Both the position numbers and the translations under genes were made by a program. This document shows, in pieces, positions 36,377 to 45,596 of a stretch of 64,000 bases of DNA; the stretch's first letter is position 1; every line of letters begins with the position of its first letter. A model generated the notes under the pieces. The model ran no database searches. It was not told where the DNA came from and saw nothing but the letters and a program-made list of their open reading frames with translations. The DNA lies in NCBI RefSeq assembly GCF_900188395.1, contig NZ_FZOB01000004.1, forward strand, positions 78,414-142,413, in the 5' to 3' direction. This stretch comes from Desulfurobacterium atlanticum. Its GTDB lineage: Bacteria; Aquificota; Aquificia; Desulfurobacteriales; Desulfurobacteriaceae.

Positions 36377-36894
36377 TTTTTGTTCCTCAACTCGTCGAGC
36401 GGATTTACATCTCCTTTCGTTCTTTCTATGTTAAGATTCATCCATTCAAGATATTTACCCATTATTTTTTCAGGAATTTCATAAGCTTTATTTCCTTTTT
36501 TTAGCTGCTCTTTACAGTATTTGTATATGGAATCAGCTATCAGGTAAACTTTTGGAGAACTTGAAAGAAAAGGATCTCTTTTAAATCTTATTACAGCTTC
36601 AGTTTCCACCGGAAGGACTTCATTAACGTTGAGTTTCTCTTTTTTTATTCTTTTATTTATATAATCTGCGAGTTCATAGAAGTCAAACGGGAAGGGGCCT
36701 TTCCTTTTAAGCATTTCTTCAATTTTCTCTGCAAGATGCGGTTTGTGTTCTTTATACCAGTCAAGGCCACCTGTCATCAAAAATTTATACTGGTCTCTTG
36801 AGAGCCAGCTTCCGGGTGCTTCTACCATTGCAAGAAGTTCTATGGATTTTGCTACTTTGGTAGTTATTCCGGGTGGATATTTTTTCCTGGTCAT
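36373..36894 (-). CDS. Hypothetical protein, 173 aa
   Basis: A soluble, basic and helical protein that starts MTRKKYPPGITTKVAKSIELLAM. I recognise no domain. It is first of a two-gene unit that diverges from traH. The segment DQYKFLMTGGLDWYKEHKPHLAEKIEEMLKRKG has regular amphipathic spacing and may be a protein-interaction helix. Confidence 0.5.
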   Translation of the reverse strand: MTRKKYPPGITTKVAKSIELLAMVEAPGSWLSRDQYKFLMTGGLDWYKEHKPHLAEKIEEMLKRKGPFPFDFYELADYINKRIKKEKLNVNEVLPVETEAVIRFKRDPFLSSSPKVYLIADSIYKYCKEQLKKGNKAYEIPEKIMGKYLEWMNLNIERTKGDVNPLDELRNKK

Positions 36895-36937
36895 AAGTTT
36901 TCTCCCGATAGTTGTTCATAAAAGAATATAAAGCCTA

Positions 36938-36966
36938 TTGAAAATATCACAAGGACACAATAGAAT
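36938..36966 (+). promoter_or_regulatory. Promoter of traH-traG
   Basis: TTGAAA and TAGAAT are 17 bp apart, 28 bp upstream of the traH ATG, which has a GGAGGA ribosome site. Confidence 0.65.
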
Positions 36967-36993
36967 ATAAGTAATACTTCTGGAGGAAGAAAA

Positions 36994-38433
36994 ATGAAAA
37001 GGTTAATTTCTGCTTCCTTGTCTATTCTGCTCTTTACGTGTTCTGCAAAAGCAGGCATTAAGGATTATCTTGACAAATTTGTTGTGGAAGTACCTGCAGA
37101 TACTGCCGGTGTTTATGAAAGTCAGCAAAGAAGGTATTACGTAGGTGGACGATTTACCTTGAAATCTCCGAAGATGGTTGTTAATCCCTTTTATGTCGAA
37201 CCTCCGTCTATAAATACTGGCTGTAACGGTATAGATATCGCTTTCGGGTCTTTTTCCTATCTTGCTGATGATAAATTCTGGGAAGAATTTGCGAAGTCTA
37301 TTTTCAATCCTTCAACAATAGCTGCAGTGGCTTATGACATTGCAATGGGAGCCCTTTGTGAAAAGTGTTCTTCAACACTGAAAAAATTAACAAGTCTTGC
37401 CAATCAGATTAACTCAATGAGTTTTGACAGTTGTAAAATAGCGACGGCGATAAGTGGTAATTTAAAAGAAAGGCTTGCAGGTACAAAGATAGCAAGTAAC
37501 TTGAATGGCAAAACATCTACCTGGCTTTCAGGTGCTGAAACCTTTCTTGATGATATGACAGATCTCATAAGTGATTTTAACACCAATGTTGATTGTGCCG
37601 GTTTCGCCTGTGAAGTGGCAAATAAAATAACAGATACAGACAGCTTCCTTGAAGACCTTTTAAAAGACACGGATATGTATGATCCTGATCTTGTTAATCT
37701 TTTAAGGGCTTACATAGGAGATTTCAAAATAGTTTCTAAAAAGAAAAGGCAGGTATTCCCTGTTGAAAATGCTACTGCTGAAAGAGATTCTGTTAATGGT
37801 GCAAAAGAACTTGTGGCAATACTTACAGGTTATGAAGACGGAGAGTGCAAAAGCAGTGTCACTGAGGAAGGGGTTGATAAAAACGGGAATACTGTAAATG
37901 TGGCAAATTATGTCCCTGCGTGTAAAGAGGCAGAGGATGCTATTACTGACATATTTAATGCAATAGATTACAGATACACTCCTTCAGCAACCACAACAAA
38001 CTTTATAAGAAAGTTTAACGTTCCGGTGTATTCTCTTTTAAATACTCTCTCTCTTGCTCCTGCAAGTGTCAGAGAAGCAATAAAATCAAAGCTTGTCAGG
38101 TATTTTGCATATGAATACGCCTATGAGATTCTTCAGCATACCTTTTCAGGTATCGGGCAAAAGTTGACTTTTGTGAAATATGCGATGGATCCTGACCTGA
38201 GGGAAACTAAATATGGAGGAGCTCTTGAAAGAAATATAGAAATGTTACGGAACAATATGGCAAAAATAATGAAAGAGATGAACAGGCAGTATGCAGAGGT
38301 TCAACAGGATTTTTACAGGACTGTTCAGCAGCAAAAAGTGTATGAGGATCTACAGAAACAGGTTATGGCTTCAATGAGCCATTCTCCGATTGCTGGGGCT
38401 TATCTTGCTTCTTTAGGGCTGAATAAACTTTAA
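36994..38433 (+). CDS. traH: TraH, F-type conjugation (pilus/mating-pair) protein
   Basis: A signal peptide (about 1-20, ending AKAG) precedes the TraH domain. The diagnostic block GCNGIDIAFGSFSYLADDKFWEEFAKSI corresponds to the conserved start of TraH proteins. Paired cysteines (GALCEKCSSTLKKL) and a C-terminal coiled-coil (about 400-460, rich in Met, Gln and Glu) follow. TraH is a periplasmic/outer-membrane protein needed for F-pilus assembly. At 479 aa the size is normal. traG follows 15 bp downstream, the order known from F-type systems. Confidence 0.85.
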   Translation: MKRLISASLSILLFTCSAKAGIKDYLDKFVVEVPADTAGVYESQQRRYYVGGRFTLKSPKMVVNPFYVEPPSINTGCNGIDIAFGSFSYLADDKFWEEFAKSIFNPSTIAAVAYDIAMGALCEKCSSTLKKLTSLANQINSMSFDSCKIATAISGNLKERLAGTKIASNLNGKTSTWLSGAETFLDDMTDLISDFNTNVDCAGFACEVANKITDTDSFLEDLLKDTDMYDPDLVNLLRAYIGDFKIVSKKKRQVFPVENATAERDSVNGAKELVAILTGYEDGECKSSVTEEGVDKNGNTVNVANYVPACKEAEDAITDIFNAIDYRYTPSATTTNFIRKFNVPVYSLLNTLSLAPASVREAIKSKLVRYFAYEYAYEILQHTFSGIGQKLTFVKYAMDPDLRETKYGGALERNIEMLRNNMAKIMKEMNRQYAEVQQDFYRTVQQQKVYEDLQKQVMASMSHSPIAGAYLASLGLNKL

Positions 38434-38448
38434 TTTGGAGAGGGGATT

Positions 38449-41400
38449 TTGAAAAAGAAGATTTTTATTTTTCTTTGCATATTGCTTTTTCCTTCTGTTC
38501 TTTACGCAGCAACACCTGCTGACACCATATATACATGGGGATATGGCGATATTCTGGCAAAGGCTCTTCACGGTGTGGCCGATGTTGTAGGTTCCGGCAG
38601 CTTTGAAACCATATTTAAAATTTTTCTTGCCCTTTCTTTATTCTCTTCTGTTATCAGTCTAATATTTTCTATAGGTAGAAGAGTTGATTATTTTTCAGTT
38701 TTTAAAATGTGGATTTTCGGTTCAATGGTTTTTACCCTTCTTTTTACTGTAAAAATTCCTGTGGCTGTGGAAGACGTTTCAGGGTTCAGTCAGGTAGTAA
38801 ACAATGTGCCCTGGTTAATAGGGAAACCTCTTGCCTTTTTTTCACAGATTGAAAAAAGGATGGGAGAAGTTGTTGAACAGGCGTTTTTTCCTACAACTTC
38901 TTACATAGGATATAATCAACTTGGTCCAATTACACCCCTTTCGATGGTTGCCGGGGAAGTAGAAGCTACCACACCTGTTGATCCCTATCTATACAAGAGT
39001 ATCAATAACTATGTAAAAGATTGTGTGATTCCCGATATACTTGATGGTTCTAAAAGTCTTATTACCCTTCAATCTTCACATACTCTCTGGACGGACCTCG
39101 GAGATACAAATCCTGCACGGTTTACTGTTGTCTATGATTCTACAGATCCCGATGGTACGGTTTATGATTGTCCATCCGCTTACGGAGTGCTTGACGGTCG
39201 AGTGAGAATTTATGCAGCCGGTGATGGTCTTAATGTTCTGTCAAACAGTCTTGGCTTTGTTTCTTCTTCAATTATTGCAAGTTCTCTCGGGCTTGCTAAC
39301 GATTATTTTATGTCTTACTCAGCAAGTGCTCAAGATGCCATTTTGCAGGGTATAGCAATAAATCAGATGAAGTCGGGATATAGAGAGTGGGCGATAGCTG
39401 CCGGAGTAAATCCTGATGCTATTTCTTACTCTCTTTCTACGGCCACGCAGCAGCTGAAACAGACATCTCTTGCGAAGGCAATTACAGGAGCAAAATACCT
39501 GCCGATGGCAAAAGGGGTGGGAACTGCCTTTTTTGTGGCGATGCTTCCTTTTATGATTGTTATTTCTCTCTTTTCAGGTCCGAGGGCATTTAAGGTTGTT
39601 CTAACAGTATATGTGTGGTTTTTACTGTGGCATGTTGGGGAAGTGATTCTAAACGCCTTTCTGCTAAACTCTGCCCAGAGCCAGCTTTCGGCAATAGCTG
39701 CTGGCGGTCCCACTCTAATGAGTGCCGCAAATGTTGCTGCAGCTTCTCAGGATAAGATTATTGCCTTCTCATCTTTCTACTGGTTAATACCGACTATAAG
39801 TTTCGGGCTTGCTTCAGGTGCTGCTTATGCTTTTTCTTCTGTTGCTTCCGGAATTATGGGAGCCGCTTCAGGTGCTGCAGCTGCAGGAGCTGCAGAAGCT
39901 GCTAAAGGTTCTGCAAGTTTTGGAAACCTCGCTTATGGAAACGTTTCCTCAAACAATATTGACTGGTTACACAGAGAGAATATGGGAACCGAGACAAGAA
40001 TGGATCTGCTAAATTATTCCATGAACGGTAGAAGATCTATCAGTACCTCTTTCGCAAACAGAATGAACTCAGGAGGGGTATATAAAGAGCAAATAGCCAA
40101 TCAGTCCGTTTCTGCATTTGGCCTTCCTGGTGTTTCAGGTAAAGATAAGTTTATAGATGGAGAAGCTGTTTTTGGTGATAAAGGAGTGACCATACACGGG
40201 AAAACCGCAGGTGGATGGAATATTGATGGCCTTATTAACAAAAATGGCCAATTTACAGGAGTAATGAAAACAGGAAACAAAGAATTACAATATGACCATG
40301 GAGTTCCCATAAAAGAGAAGATTTTCGGGGAGGATGGTTCTGTAACCGAACGTATAGGTGATGCTGTTTCATGGAAGAAAGCCGGTGGTGGATTTGAAGG
40401 TGTCAATGGAACCATAACCGGAGTGTCTCTTTCATCAGCTGCCATTAAAAGTGCTTTAACGGCAAAAGAGCAGCTTTCAGAGCGTGCCTCGGATATGTGG
40501 AAAAAAGGCCAGCAACTTCTTAACAAATATACTGAAAAGTTCGGAATTGACAGAAGTTTTTCTGATATTACAAGGGCCGGTAAAACGGTGGAGAACGGAA
40601 GTGACTACTCCGAAGAAGTAAAGCAGATGGCAAAGAGAGAGGAATCTTCAGCCGTTGAACATGCTCTTGAGGATCTGGTGAAGTCAGGGGAGATTAAGAA
40701 AAATGAAGTTCAAGGAATGTTAAAAGCAGGGGCTAACTTAGTAGGTATCGGGGCTAATGGTGTTATTCTCCGCTCCAAAGATAACCGTTATGAAATTGCC
40801 CTGACAGGTAAAACAGCTCAGAAATTTAAGGAAGCTTTTGTTAAGAACTACATATCTTCTCAAAGCGGTAGAAAGGTTCTTAAAGAGGCCGAAAGAGGTT
40901 CTAAAGATGAAGAATTCAAAGAAAGATTATCAAGTGCTGTATCTTATGGGGAAGAAGCTTCAAAATATCTTGCTAAAGCTCATGAATATAAAGAAGAAGC
41001 TTCAAAAATGAATGAAAAATCTCTTTCTGCAGGCATTAACGTTCTTCCGGAGGCGATAAACGAATATCTTGATAGTAAAGGGATAACCGATAAAAATGCA
41101 AGATACAGAAAAACTGCAGAAATAGTAGATAAAATGAATAAACTGTTTGCCACCGACCCACAAAAAGGTGTTCAGTATTTGAATCGCATTTCTGGAGGGG
41201 ATTATAAAACCCTTGAAGATATTTCAAGGATGAAGGTTGATATTAAAAAGCCGGAAGATTTTAGTGTCAAGAAACAGATGGGAAAAGGTCAAAGCTTGAA
41301 GGATGAGGTTTTAGGTGGCATAAACAGCGGGGGAACCAGTGTTAATGGGAAATATTCAGGCAATCCGGGAAATAATGCTTCAACCGGAGTTTCGGTGCTC

Positions 41401-41850
41401 CATAATGCGGTTGACCCGCAGGTTTGGAAAGGGCATGTAACAGGTAAAGAAAATATAGAAATGGTTCAAAATCTGTTGAGAAATTCTTTTGCCAGAAGGG
41501 GACTTACCTACGATAAAGACAAGATATATGTAGAGGCCTGGAATAACGATGCAAGAAGAATTTTTCCGGCTGCAAGAAAAGCCATAGACAACAAGATGAT
41601 ACATACTGTCCTTGAGAAAATGCAGGAATCTCCGGATAAGAAAGTGCAAAATATTGATGAAAATTTCATGAAAAGCATGAAGTCCGGAGAGGTGGTTGAA
41701 ACCGAAGGTGGACTAAAGGTTGCGAAACTTACCCCCGGAACTTATTTAACATATAGTAAAGATACTGGTTATTCAGTACTTGAGTTTAATGATGAAAAAG
41801 CTGAATCTTTAAGAGTTAAAAATTTGAATCCCAACTGGAAGTTAGAGTGA
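38449..41850 (+). CDS. traG: TraG-like mating-pair stabilisation protein (F-type)
   Basis: The 1133-residue protein starts at a TTG with a GAGGGG site. After a signal peptide (residues 1-20, LYAA) come membrane segments at about 50-105, 355-405 and 438-485. The last is an Ala/Gly/Ser-rich stretch (SGAAAAGAAEAAKGSASFG) that also occurs in TraG of F-type systems. The C-terminal 600 residues are hydrophilic, with coiled-coil parts (SYGEEASKYLAKAHEYKEEASKMNEK). In F, TraG works in pilus assembly and, through its C-terminal part, in mating-pair stabilisation and entry exclusion. No other transfer genes adjoin it. Confidence 0.78.
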   Translation: MKKKIFIFLCILLFPSVLYAATPADTIYTWGYGDILAKALHGVADVVGSGSFETIFKIFLALSLFSSVISLIFSIGRRVDYFSVFKMWIFGSMVFTLLFTVKIPVAVEDVSGFSQVVNNVPWLIGKPLAFFSQIEKRMGEVVEQAFFPTTSYIGYNQLGPITPLSMVAGEVEATTPVDPYLYKSINNYVKDCVIPDILDGSKSLITLQSSHTLWTDLGDTNPARFTVVYDSTDPDGTVYDCPSAYGVLDGRVRIYAAGDGLNVLSNSLGFVSSSIIASSLGLANDYFMSYSASAQDAILQGIAINQMKSGYREWAIAAGVNPDAISYSLSTATQQLKQTSLAKAITGAKYLPMAKGVGTAFFVAMLPFMIVISLFSGPRAFKVVLTVYVWFLLWHVGEVILNAFLLNSAQSQLSAIAAGGPTLMSAANVAAASQDKIIAFSSFYWLIPTISFGLASGAAYAFSSVASGIMGAASGAAAAGAAEAAKGSASFGNLAYGNVSSNNIDWLHRENMGTETRMDLLNYSMNGRRSISTSFANRMNSGGVYKEQIANQSVSAFGLPGVSGKDKFIDGEAVFGDKGVTIHGKTAGGWNIDGLINKNGQFTGVMKTGNKELQYDHGVPIKEKIFGEDGSVTERIGDAVSWKKAGGGFEGVNGTITGVSLSSAAIKSALTAKEQLSERASDMWKKGQQLLNKYTEKFGIDRSFSDITRAGKTVENGSDYSEEVKQMAKREESSAVEHALEDLVKSGEIKKNEVQGMLKAGANLVGIGANGVILRSKDNRYEIALTGKTAQKFKEAFVKNYISSQSGRKVLKEAERGSKDEEFKERLSSAVSYGEEASKYLAKAHEYKEEASKMNEKSLSAGINVLPEAINEYLDSKGITDKNARYRKTAEIVDKMNKLFATDPQKGVQYLNRISGGDYKTLEDISRMKVDIKKPEDFSVKKQMGKGQSLKDEVLGGINSGGTSVNGKYSGNPGNNASTGVSVLHNAVDPQVWKGHVTGKENIEMVQNLLRNSFARRGLTYDKDKIYVEAWNNDARRIFPAARKAIDNKMIHTVLEKMQESPDKKVQNIDENFMKSMKSGEVVETEGGLKVAKLTPGTYLTYSKDTGYSVLEFNDEKAESLRVKNLNPNWKLE

Positions 41851-41876
41851 AAATTTATTGCTTACTTACGGATAGC

Positions 41877-42239
41877 TTACCTTAACGATTTGAATCTTGC
41901 TTTTGCACGGAGCCGAAATTTAAGAAGAAAGAAACTCTTTGGAAATTTAACAATGATACAAGGTTTAATCTTATATTTTATTTTCTGTTCCCCTCTGTTT
42001 TTATTTATCGCTTTTCCCATTTCCGAAAAGAATTCAGGGGGTAGTGTAAAACTTGAAGGCCAACCTCCAGCAGTACCGTCTATTAATACAAGTTTATCTT
42101 TATTTCTTGCGGGATATTTACTGAATTTTCTTTTTAAAAAGTTTTCCTCCTGCTTTTCCACAAGATGCTTAGGTAGTCCAGTAAACTTGCCTATTTCTTC
42201 TTTTTCGGATAGATTTTTGAAGAAATCACCTATTCCCAT
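41877..42239 (-). CDS. Hypothetical basic protein, 120 aa
   Basis: I use the ATG at 42239 (MGIGDFFKNLSEKEEIGKF), with a GAGG site 6 nt upstream; longer in-frame starts overlap more of the upstream gene. The C-terminal 40 residues are strongly basic (KFRLRAKARFKSLR), which could bind nucleic acid. I recognise no family. A plus-strand frame on the same DNA is hydrophobic and less gene-like. The two small minus-strand genes overlap by 14 bp and form one unit. Confidence 0.5.
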   Translation of the reverse strand: MGIGDFFKNLSEKEEIGKFTGLPKHLVEKQEENFLKRKFSKYPARNKDKLVLIDGTAGGWPSSFTLPPEFFSEMGKAINKNRGEQKIKYKIKPCIIVKFPKSFFLLKFRLRAKARFKSLR

Positions 42240-42393
42240 TTTCATCCTCTGATAGGGTTTCAAAATAAGCTATAATTTCCAGCATCCATTCTATCATTTT
42301 TTCCTTTTCGGATTCTGAAAACTCTGTTGATGAAATTGAATCGCAAAGTCTTTCAAGTTGTTCGTGTAGCCAGTGCAATGGTTCTTTTTTCAT
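42226..42393 (-). CDS. Hypothetical small acidic protein, 55 aa
   Basis: It starts MKKEPLHWLHEQLERLCDSI behind a strong GAGGAGG ribosome site, so translation is likely although the gene is short. It is acidic and helical; no family is recognised. A TTGACT/TAAATT promoter-like pair on the minus strand (42454-42479) and the inverted repeat at 42466-42496 lie upstream, so the divergent repressor may control it. Confidence 0.55.
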   Translation of the reverse strand: MKKEPLHWLHEQLERLCDSISSTEFSESEKEKMIEWMLEIIAYFETLSEDENGNR

Positions 42394-42465
42394 GCTTTCC
42401 TCCTCGTATGCTATCATTTCAGTTGAGTATTTTAACTTAAGGACTAATATTAATTTATATTCAAA

Positions 42466-42496
42466 ATTGTGTAAGTCAAGCTAATTCATGCACAAT
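42466..42496. promoter_or_regulatory. Operator-like inverted repeat between repressor and divergent small genes
   Basis: ATTGTG (42466-42471) and CACAAT (42491-42496) form an inverted repeat spanning a minus-strand TTGACT -35-like hexamer (42474-42479). The position fits autoregulation by the CI/LexA-like repressor. Confidence 0.45.
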
Positions 42497-42516
42497 ATTG
42501 TAGGGAGATGTTTTTT

Positions 42517-43188
42517 ATGTGTAATAAGCAAAACGATTTTTCTTTTAGAATAAAGAGGCTAAGAGAAACTTTAAAGATGACTCAAAAAGAATTTGCAGAA
42601 AAAATTGGACGTTCACATCGTTCAGTTCAAGAATGGGAAAGTGGAAGAGTAATTCCTCCAGAAAATATTTTAAAATTTATAGAAACAGTCTTTTCCGTTA
42701 ACCCAGAATGGCTTCGTCACGGTAAGGGAAAGATGTTTTTGAAAAAGAAACCTGAATCCAATCTAAAGTTTCTTGGTAATGTTGAATCGGATTTTGTTCT
42801 TGTTCCTGTTCCAGTTATATCCGGAGTGAGAGCGGGAAGAGGACTTTACCCAGAGATAAATAATCCGGAAGAAGTGGAGATGTTTTATGTACCAACAAAA
42901 AGAGCAGAACATCGGATGTTTTTTTTCAAAGTTGAAGGAGATTCTATGAATCCAAGATTAAAAGATGGAGATTGGGTTCTGGCAGATCTTGACTCTTCTG
43001 TCTATTCGGGAGATCTTGCGGTTGTAGAACTAACTAACGGTGAATTGATGGTGAAAAAGTTCCGTGAAAAAGGAGATATTGTAATTCTTGAAAATTACAA
43101 CACAGATTATGAACCGATTGTTGTTAAAGAATCAGATATTAAGAATCTTGCAAAAGTTATTTCTATACTCCCGAAAGGAGAATCCTGA
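42517..43188 (+). CDS. CI/LexA-like repressor with S24 self-cleavage domain
   Basis: The N-terminal helix-turn-helix (residues about 10-70: RLRETLKMTQKEFAEKIGRSHRSVQEWESGR) is of the XRE/CI type. The C-terminal S24 peptidase-like domain has the catalytic pair Ser143 (VEGDSMNPRL) and Lys180 (GELMVKKF), 37 residues apart. An Ala106-Gly107 bond in SGVRAGRG is the likely cleavage site. It should repress element functions until DNA damage and RecA filament trigger self-cleavage. I use the ATG at 42517, because an ATG three codons earlier abuts the GGGAG site. Confidence 0.85.
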   Translation: MCNKQNDFSFRIKRLRETLKMTQKEFAEKIGRSHRSVQEWESGRVIPPENILKFIETVFSVNPEWLRHGKGKMFLKKKPESNLKFLGNVESDFVLVPVPVISGVRAGRGLYPEINNPEEVEMFYVPTKRAEHRMFFFKVEGDSMNPRLKDGDWVLADLDSSVYSGDLAVVELTNGELMVKKFREKGDIVILENYNTDYEPIVVKESDIKNLAKVISILPKGES

Positions 43189-43190
43189 TT

Positions 43191-43766
43191 TCAAAACTTC
43201 CAAAGAAGCTTCGGGAATTTAATTCTTCCTGCACTATAAAAAGATATATAATCTTTATAGTAAAGCTCTTCAAGAGCCTTTCTTACTGTTTTTGAAGATA
43301 AATTCATGAATTCTGCGAGCTCTTTAGTTGTTTTAATTATGATTTCATCTCCTGCGGGTTTTAACCATACCAATGAACATAAAGTAATCTTTGCAAGAGG
43401 AGAAATGTAATAATCAAAAATATCTTTAGGAATCCATATAAATGCCAGCAGAGATGGAGAAAAATCTTTTATAAGGTAGCAGTTATATCGGTGGTGTTTT
43501 TTTATGGAAATAATTCCTTTTTGTTCAAGAATATCTATAGAAGCATGAACTGTTTTAAGGGTATATCCGGTAATTTTTGAAAGAGTCCTCATTGAAGGGA
43601 AAGCTTCTCCTTGATGATTCATATAACTATATAAACACATAAGTGTGTATCTTGCCGATACGGGTATTTTAGATTTGAATGGTTCAGGGAAACATGGAAA
43701 ATAGTTTTCCTTGAAGGTCTGAAAGAAGTCATAAAAGAGTTTTTTCTTGTCATCGTTATACGCCAT
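43191..43766 (-). CDS. Winged-helix DNA-binding protein, possible replication or regulatory protein
   Basis: The 191-residue protein has two winged-helix-like units: YTLMCLYSYMNHQGEAFPSMRTLSKITGYTLKTVHASIDILEQKGII at residues about 38-85, and TTKELAEFMNLSSKTVRKALEELYYKDYI near the C-terminus. Tandem winged helices are common in plasmid and phage replication initiators, and the first unit matches the HTH_36-type domain. It converges on the repressor gene (2-bp gap). The start (ATG 43766 versus a GTG nine codons earlier) is uncertain; neither has a strong ribosome site. Confidence 0.6.
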   Translation of the reverse strand: MAYNDDKKKLFYDFFQTFKENYFPCFPEPFKSKIPVSARYTLMCLYSYMNHQGEAFPSMRTLSKITGYTLKTVHASIDILEQKGIISIKKHHRYNCYLIKDFSPSLLAFIWIPKDIFDYYISPLAKITLCSLVWLKPAGDEIIIKTTKELAEFMNLSSKTVRKALEELYYKDYISFYSAGRIKFPKLLWKF

Positions 43767-44046
43767 TACCTTTCTACGCACATCTATCTCCACTGTCCAG
43801 GTTATTGCGTATAGTATATTCCATACTGGAAAAAACTACAACAATGGAAAGGGAATTTTTTGGATTCCCCTTATACTTAAGTACTACTTTTAGGCATTCT
43901 ATAAGTAATTACTTAAATATCCTTTTGAAGGAACTTTTTATAACTATTTAGGAAATAAATAAAACAAATTAAAATGGAAAAATTAAAACGTCAATTGAAA
44001 AAACTTTAACAATAAGAATGGAACTTTTTTTCCGCTCCTCCCCCGG

Positions 44047-44148
44047 GCACATTTCCGCCGCACTTCCAAACAAAACTTCAACATGTCTGCACAAAACTTC
44101 AGCAGTTTCCCTTCCTTTTCTCTATTTTTCCGAGCGGCGGAAATGTGC
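44047..44148. repeat. Perfect 15-bp inverted repeat with 72-bp spacer
   Basis: GCACATTTCCGCCGC (44047-44061) and its exact reverse complement (44134-44148) enclose a spacer that itself has a short direct repeat (ACAAAACTTCA, twice). The GC-rich arms stand out in AT-rich DNA. An origin, transfer nick region or large cruciform is possible. Confidence 0.7.
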
Positions 44149-44207
44149 GGTAGAAACAAGAAAACTATATTTCCCGCTCCCCTCAATTTTCGTGCGTGAA
44201 AATGTAT

Positions 44208-44300
44208 ATACAATCTATACAGTATTGCCAATCTATACTGTATATACAATACAAACATCTATATTGTATTGCCAGTATATATATCTATACAATATTGACG
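44208..44300. repeat. Centromere-like TCTATA repeat cluster 1
   Basis: Four copies of a 14-bp unit close to TCTATACAGTATTG start at 44214, 44232, 44258 and 44284, spaced 18, 26 and 26 bp. The same unit recurs 13 times upstream of the parM-like gene. Confidence 0.7.
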
Positions 44301-44325
44301 GTTAATGTGAAATTGTAGAAGAAGG

Positions 44326-45498
44326 TCACAAAAGGAACGACAAACTTTGATATTTTTCAAAACCATCAATTAACAATTTTTTATTTGCCGGAAATTCGTT
44401 AAACAGCTCAAGTTGTTTTTTATTTAAATCCACTTTATACTTAACCTCAATGAGCGTTTTATCTTCAGTAAAAAAGTCAATTTCTATACCGTCCCGTAAA
44501 ACATAACATGGCTTTCTATTTTTTATCTTTAAAAAAACCAGGTTTTCAAATACCGCTCCCAGATCCCTGAATCCTGTAATAACATTTCTTATACCAACAT
44601 CACCAGCATATATCTTTTTAGGAGATTTCAGCCTTTCATTGAGTTTTCCGCATCTTTCTATTGCATAAATAATATACGTATCCAGAAAATACTCAAAAAA
44701 TCTCTTCGCTGTATCGGGACTTATCCCTAATACTTTTGATATTTTATTCAAGCTCAGCTGCTTTCCAGCTCTTTCCATAAGCAGAAGAAAAAACTCTTTT
44801 ACAGCCGTTTTCTCTTTTATGTTGTGCATGGCTATTATGTCTTTATAAAGAATATCATCAATAAGATGTTTTATGTACTCCAGGTCTTCCGTTAAAACAT
44901 ATTCCGGAATTCCTCCGATTTTCATGTAATCTTCAAAATAACCTTCTAATAGATGTTTATCTGCTTTTTTAATTTTTATTCCTTTAAAGTTCAAAAACTC
45001 ATCAAAATCAAGGGGTAAAACTTCTGTAATCTTTTCTCTTCCAGTTAAAAAGGCTTTTTTATCTTTCAAAACCGAAGCTGAAGATGAAGAAACAAATAGT
45101 TTGGCATTGTAAAGGTCATATAAGTTTTTTAGTTGAAGTGCAAAATCCTTTTTATATGTAACTTCATCTAAAAACAGATAGATTTTTTCCGAAAAAGACA
45201 ACTTCTGTAATTTTAAGTATTCTTCCACAATATCAAGAATACTCAGATTTTCCAGCTTATAAAAATCCAGAGATATAAAAAATATACGATTCGGTTGAAT
45301 GTTTTTCTCGTGTATCAGTTTATCAATAATCAGTTTGATTATTGAAGTTTTACCAATACGGCGAAGTCCTGTAATAATCTCAATGGAGGGATTATCAATA
45401 GATGACACCAAAGGTACTGTATATTTAGGCCTATCAATAAAGTTTATTTTATACTCTTCTTCCCACCACGGATTGAATCTATAAAAAATCTCTTCCAT
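44326..45498 (-). CDS. AAA ATPase with DUF4143-type C-terminal domain
   Basis: Walker A in GLRRIGKTSIIKL (near residue 44), Walker B LFLDEV, and the AAA_14-type core are followed by a C-terminal part (VFENLVFLKIKNRKP; EIDFFTEDKTLIEVKYKVD) with the E-x-K of a PD-(D/E)XK-like DUF4143 domain. The family is widespread in thermophiles and its function is unknown. It lies between repeat cluster 1 and clusters 2 and 3. A palindromic operator-like site is found 68 bp before the start. A second member of the family is at 62501-63787. Confidence 0.8.
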   Translation of the reverse strand: MEEIFYRFNPWWEEEYKINFIDRPKYTVPLVSSIDNPSIEIITGLRRIGKTSIIKLIIDKLIHEKNIQPNRIFFISLDFYKLENLSILDIVEEYLKLQKLSFSEKIYLFLDEVTYKKDFALQLKNLYDLYNAKLFVSSSSASVLKDKKAFLTGREKITEVLPLDFDEFLNFKGIKIKKADKHLLEGYFEDYMKIGGIPEYVLTEDLEYIKHLIDDILYKDIIAMHNIKEKTAVKEFFLLLMERAGKQLSLNKISKVLGISPDTAKRFFEYFLDTYIIYAIERCGKLNERLKSPKKIYAGDVGIRNVITGFRDLGAVFENLVFLKIKNRKPCYVLRDGIEIDFFTEDKTLIEVKYKVDLNKKQLELFNEFPANKKLLIDGFEKYQSLSFLL

Positions 45499-45565
45499 TT
45501 TCTCTACCTTTCACTGTAAGTTTGTAAATAAATATATGATATGGTCGTATAAAAATCAATAATTC

Positions 45566-45584
45566 TATACGATGGCATCGTATA
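45566..45584. promoter_or_regulatory. Palindrome upstream of the AAA ATPase gene
   Basis: TATACGAT and ATCGTATA flank GGC as a perfect 8-bp inverted repeat in the leader of the ATPase gene. It is probably a repressor site. Confidence 0.45.
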
Positions 45585-45596
45585 AACTTTCTACTC

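Larger units (their letters stand above)
43767..44325. other. Non-coding region with long inverted repeat and centromere-type repeats
   Basis: This 560-bp stretch is AT-rich up to 44030. It then contains a GC-rich 15-bp inverted repeat and the first TCTATA repeat cluster, described separately. The frames that cross it are low-complexity and lack ribosome sites, so I see no gene here. Confidence 0.6.

Noticed and set aside
41890..42252. Plus-strand 120-codon frame with hydrophobic segments
   Set aside because: It is antisense to two small genes that have good ribosome sites; the hydrophobicity reflects the antisense of Lys/Glu codons.
43983..44305. Overlapping frames on both strands near the inverted repeat
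   Set aside because: They are low-complexity, lack start signals and are explained by the repeat region.
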